From: Rhodoferax sp. | Lineage (GTDB): Bacteria > Pseudomonadota > Gammaproteobacteria > Burkholderiales > Burkholderiaceae_C | DNA: 64,000 nt | Reading direction: 5' to 3' | Assembly (NCBI RefSeq): GCF_028715765.1 | Contig: NZ_JAQURE010000001.1 | Coordinates: 62,001 to 126,000, forward strand | In this document: positions 61,254 to 64,000 of the stretch, piece by piece | Position numbering within the stretch: position 1 is the first letter of the stretch | Layout of the letters: each line of letters begins with the position of its first letter | Made by a program: the position numbers and the translations under genes | Notes under the pieces: model-generated | What the model was told of the DNA's origin: nothing | Database searches by the model: none | What the model saw: only the letters and a program-made list of their open reading frames with translations

Positions 61254-64000
61254 ATGTCTCACACCAGCTCCGCAGCCACTTCCGCTACCTTGCTCCCCCA
61301 ACCCATCAGCGAAGAAGTGCTGATTGAAAAATACAGCAAAGGCGCTGAAAAAACCGTCTCAGACGTGAACCAACGGGTCGCGCGTGCCTTGGCCAAGGTG
61401 GAAGCACCTGAGCAACAAGCCCAGTGGGAAGCCAAATTTTTAACCGCTCTGGAAGCTGGTTTTTTACCAGCGGGTCGCATCCAGTCGGCCGCCGGCACTG
61501 ACCTGGCCGCCACCCTGATCAACTGTTTTGTACAACCCGTAGGCGACTCCATTGCCCATGTGGAAGATGGCCACCCTGGCATTTACACCGCCTTGACCGA
61601 AGCCGCTGAAACCATGCGCCGTGGCGGTGGTGTGGGTTACGACTTCTCGCGCATTCGCCCGCGCGGCGCCTGGGTAGGCAGCACCCAAAGCAGTGCCTCT
61701 GGCCCGGTCAGTTACATGCGCGTGTTTGACCGCAGTTGCGAAACGGTTGAGTCCGCTGGTGCCCGCCGCGGCGCCCAAATGGGTGTGCTGCGCTGCGATC
61801 ACCCCGACATTGAAGAATTCATTCACGCCAAAGACAAGGGCGACCTGAAAAACTTCAACATCTCGGTGGGTGTATCCGACGAATTCATGACCGCCGTGCT
61901 GGCCGATGCCGACTTTTGCCTGGTGCACAAAGCCGAGCCCGGCGAAGCGCAAAAAGCAGCGGGGGCCTACCTCGACCCCGACAAAGGCTTGTGGATTTAC
62001 CGCAAGCTCAAAGCCCAAGCACTGTGGGATCAAATCATGCGCAGCACCTACGACCATGCCGAGCCCGGCGTGTTGTTTCTTGACCAGATGAACCGCGACA
62101 ACAACCTGGCCTACTGCGAAACCATTGCCAGCACCAACCCTTGTGTCACCGCAGACACCTGGGTGACCACCACCCAAGGTGCACGACAAGTACAAGAACT
62201 CATTGGCCAACGCTTTACCGCAGTGGTTGACGGCCAAGCCTACCCCACCGTGTCTGAAGGTTTTTTTGCGACTGGCCGCAAACGCGTGTTGCAACTCAAT
62301 ACCCAGCAAGGCCACACACTCAAGCTGACTGCCAACCACCTGGTGCGCAAAGTCTGCAAAAAAACCCGCTACGTGACCGAATCCGAATGGGTGGAAGCTG
62401 GCCTGCTGCAACCAGGCGACGAACTGGTGCTGCACAACCATGTGCCATTGCAAGGGTGGGAGGGCAACTGCACCCAAGACGAAGGCTATTTGATGGGTTT
62501 ACTCATTGGCGACGGCACCCTGAAAGAAGACAAAGCAGTGCTCTCGGTCTGGGCACCAGAACTCAAAATGGTGGCTGGCGGCGCACCATTGGCCAATGGC
62601 ACCCACAGCGCTCAAGGCATCATGGATGCCGCTGAAGCGGCCATTCGCACCCTGCCCCATCGTGCAGATTTTTGCGGCTGGCAGCGCCCCATCGCTGCGC
62701 GTGGCGAGGTTCGCATGGCTTCAGGTGCGCTCAAACACCTGGCCCACCGCTTGGGCATGACGCCACAGCGCAAGACCATCACCGCAGAGATGGAACGGGC
62801 ATCGTCAGATTTTTATCTGGGCCTGCTGCGCGGTTTGTTTGACGCCGACGGCTCGGTGCAGGGCCAGCAAGACAAAGGGGTGAGCGTGCGGCTGACCCAA
62901 TCCGATGTATCACTGCTTGGCACCGTGCAAAGAATGCTGCTCAGATTGGGCGTGGCATCCAGCATTTACCAAAATCGCCACCCGGCTGGCCCGAGAAATC
63001 TGCCGGACGGCAAGGGCAACAGCGCCAGCTACGCGTGCCAAGCCACACACGAGCTGGTCATCAGCGGCGACAACCTGTGCCGTTTTGCAGACACCATTGG
63101 CTTCAACGACACCGCAAAAGCAGTGAGGCTAGACACACTGCTACAAAGCTACCGCCGCGAACTCAACCGCGAGCGCTTCACCGCCACCGTCGCAACCCTC
63201 ACCGACATCGGCGAAGAAGAGGTGTATGACGTGACGGTACAAGACGTTCACGCCTTCGATGCCAATGGCCTGTATGTACACAACTGTGCGGAGCAGCCGC
63301 TGCCCCCCTACGGCTGCTGCTGCCTGGGCTCGATTGACCTGACGCGCTTCATCACAGCTCCTTTTTCAGAGTCTGCTGCATTTGACGGCGAAGCCTTTGC
63401 CAAAGTGGCGCGCACAGCGGTGCGCATGCTCGACAACGTGCTCGATGCCAGCGTTTGGCCGCTGCCGCAGCAACAAGCCGAAGCCGCCTCAAAGCGCCGC
63501 GTGGGCTTGGGTTTTACCGGCTTGGGCGATGCCCTGGTGATGCTGGGTCTGCGCTACGACACCCAGGCCGCGCGCGACCAAGCGCGCCAGATTTCAGAGT
63601 TGATGCGCGACACCGCCTACGCCGCCTCTTGCGACCTGGCCAAAGAGCGCGGCGCATTTCCACTGTTCAATGCCGACCTGTTTTTCAGCGGGCAAAACTT
63701 TGCCTCACGCTTGCCTAACAAACTGCGCACCCACATTCGCCAGCATGGCCTGCGTAACTCGCACCTGCTCTCAATTGCCCCCACCGGCACCATCAGCCTG
63801 GCCTTTGCCGATAACGCCAGCAACGGCATCGAGCCTGCATTCAGCTGGACTTACAACCGCAAAAAGCGCATGGCAGACGGCAGTTTCAAAGAATATGCGG
63901 TTGAAGACCACGCCTGGCGCTTGTACCGGCACCTCAAAGGTGCCGACGCGCCGTTGACCGACGCCTTTGTCTCAGCCCTTGAAATGAGCGCCCAGGCGCA
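61254..64000 (+). CDS. nrdJ: Adenosylcobalamin-dependent ribonucleotide reductase (3' end outside window), with intein
   Basis: Reduces ribonucleotides to deoxyribonucleotides using vitamin B12 coenzyme. N-extein 296 residues: [14 protein letters not shown] (redox Cys), [40 protein letters not shown]. After the intein the C-extein resumes [19 protein letters not shown] with the catalytic thiyl Cys, then [16 protein letters not shown]. The frame is open to the window end, 915 codons in all with 381 belonging to the intein. It has no N-terminal ATP-cone motif that I can recognise. ATG 61254 starts [17 protein letters not shown]. Confidence 0.95.
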   Translation, partial: MSHTSSAATSATLLPQPISEEVLIEKYSKGAEKTVSDVNQRVARALAKVEAPEQQAQWEAKFLTALEAGFLPAGRIQSAAGTDLAATLINCFVQPVGDSIAHVEDGHPGIYTALTEAAETMRRGGGVGYDFSRIRPRGAWVGSTQSSASGPVSYMRVFDRSCETVESAGARRGAQMGVLRCDHPDIEEFIHAKDKGDLKNFNISVGVSDEFMTAVLADADFCLVHKAEPGEAQKAAGAYLDPDKGLWIYRKLKAQALWDQIMRSTYDHAEPGVLFLDQMNRDNNLAYCETIASTNPCVTADTWVTTTQGARQVQELIGQRFTAVVDGQAYPTVSEGFFATGRKRVLQLNTQQGHTLKLTANHLVRKVCKKTRYVTESEWVEAGLLQPGDELVLHNHVPLQGWEGNCTQDEGYLMGLLIGDGTLKEDKAVLSVWAPELKMVAGGAPLANGTHSAQGIMDAAEAAIRTLPHRADFCGWQRPIAARGEVRMASGALKHLAHRLGMTPQRKTITAEMERASSDFYLGLLRGLFDADGSVQGQQDKGVSVRLTQSDVSLLGTVQRMLLRLGVASSIYQNRHPAGPRNLPDGKGNSASYACQATHELVISGDNLCRFADTIGFNDTAKAVRLDTLLQSYRRELNRERFTATVATLTDIGEEEVYDVTVQDVHAFDANGLYVHNCAEQPLPPYGCCCLGSIDLTRFITAPFSESAAFDGEAFAKVARTAVRMLDNVLDASVWPLPQQQAEAASKRRVGLGFTGLGDALVMLGLRYDTQAARDQARQISELMRDTAYAASCDLAKERGAFPLFNADLFFSGQNFASRLPNKLRTHIRQHGLRNSHLLSIAPTGTISLAFADNASNGIEPAFSWTYNRKKRMADGSFKEYAVEDHAWRLYRHLKGADAPLTDAFVSALEMSAQA
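62142..63284 (+). mobile_element. LAGLIDADG intein within nrdJ
   Basis: 381 residues in frame. It begins with Cys1 ([14 protein letters not shown], block A), has block [16 protein letters not shown], and two LAGLIDADG helices ([12 protein letters not shown] and [15 protein letters not shown]), so an intact homing endonuclease core. Block F is [17 protein letters not shown] and block G is LYVHN, followed by Cys+1. The flanks [12 protein letters not shown] rejoin to the conserved [12 protein letters not shown] reductase motif, which fixes the boundaries. Confidence 0.93.

Noticed and set aside
61135-61254. Cobalamin riboswitch in the nrdJ leader
   Set aside because: The leader is short (about 100 nt) and shows no B12-box-like conserved core; NrdR-type boxes explain the upstream region better.
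1-64000. CRISPR array, rRNA or tRNA genes
   Set aside because: No regularly spaced identical repeats and no tRNA/rRNA-like sequence were recognised on reading through the window.

Overview
The window looks like chromosomal DNA of a betaproteobacterium of the order Burkholderiales, most likely a Rhodoferax-like member of the Comamonadaceae. The basis is protein resemblance (RpoD, the PDH operon with a lipoyl-bearing E3, the Burkholderiales-type paa cluster) and a dispersed 50-60 bp repeat (core like TAGCGCTTAT..AAGCGCTAGAGCC) that I associate with this family. It occurs in several gaps and, in frame, inside genes. No rRNA, tRNA or CRISPR array was seen.

Layout. 0-9.6 kb: clpA (cut by the left edge), clpS, dusC, an SRPBCC protein, a DUF808 membrane protein, a GNAT acetyltransferase, a 3-hydroxybutyryl-CoA dehydrogenase, an arginine-to-proline pair (arginase and ornithine cyclodeaminase) divergent from its probable Lrp/AsnC regulator, and a YidB-like protein. 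9.6-17.2 kb: an amino-acid ABC permease and PheC-like binding protein without an ATPase, a giant DUF748/AsmA-like envelope protein, and a hipBA toxin-antitoxin locus whose hipA carries an in-frame amber codon at a Trp position. 17.2-23.7 kb: the aceE-aceF-lpdA pyruvate dehydrogenase operon, with repeats serving as lipoyl-domain linkers. 23.8-31.6 kb: a PAS histidine kinase and FixJ-type response regulator, folD, oligopeptidase A, a glutaredoxin-like exported protein, and an IclR regulator.

31.8-54.4 kb is a long, nearly unidirectional aromatic-catabolism block. It starts with a Liv-type ABC transporter whose second ATPase is fused to an N-terminal hemerythrin domain. Next come an MBL-fold protein with a degenerate metal motif, a class A flavin monooxygenase, a DUF2783 protein, a VOC protein and a fumarylacetoacetate-hydrolase family enzyme. 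The phenylacetyl-CoA (paa) pathway follows: paaN, G, H, I, K, J, a Liv-type binding protein, an enoyl-CoA hydratase and paaABCDE. It ends with a maleylacetoacetate-isomerase-like GST. iorAB (54.5-56.9 kb) could feed the paa pathway by turning arylpyruvates into arylacetyl-CoA.

56.9-64 kb: a complete ISKra4-like insertion sequence (22/23 bp matching ends; transposase in two frames joined by an A-AAA-AAC slippery site), rpoD, and the start of a B12-dependent ribonucleotide reductase (nrdJ) interrupted by a 381-residue LAGLIDADG intein immediately before the catalytic cysteine. Two NrdR-box-like sites 31 bp apart precede nrdJ. The gene runs off the right edge.

The strongest candidates for something undescribed are the hemerythrin-LivF fusion with its FAD/VOC/FAH catabolic module, and the reuse of dispersed repeats as in-frame protein linkers in the pyruvate dehydrogenase complex.
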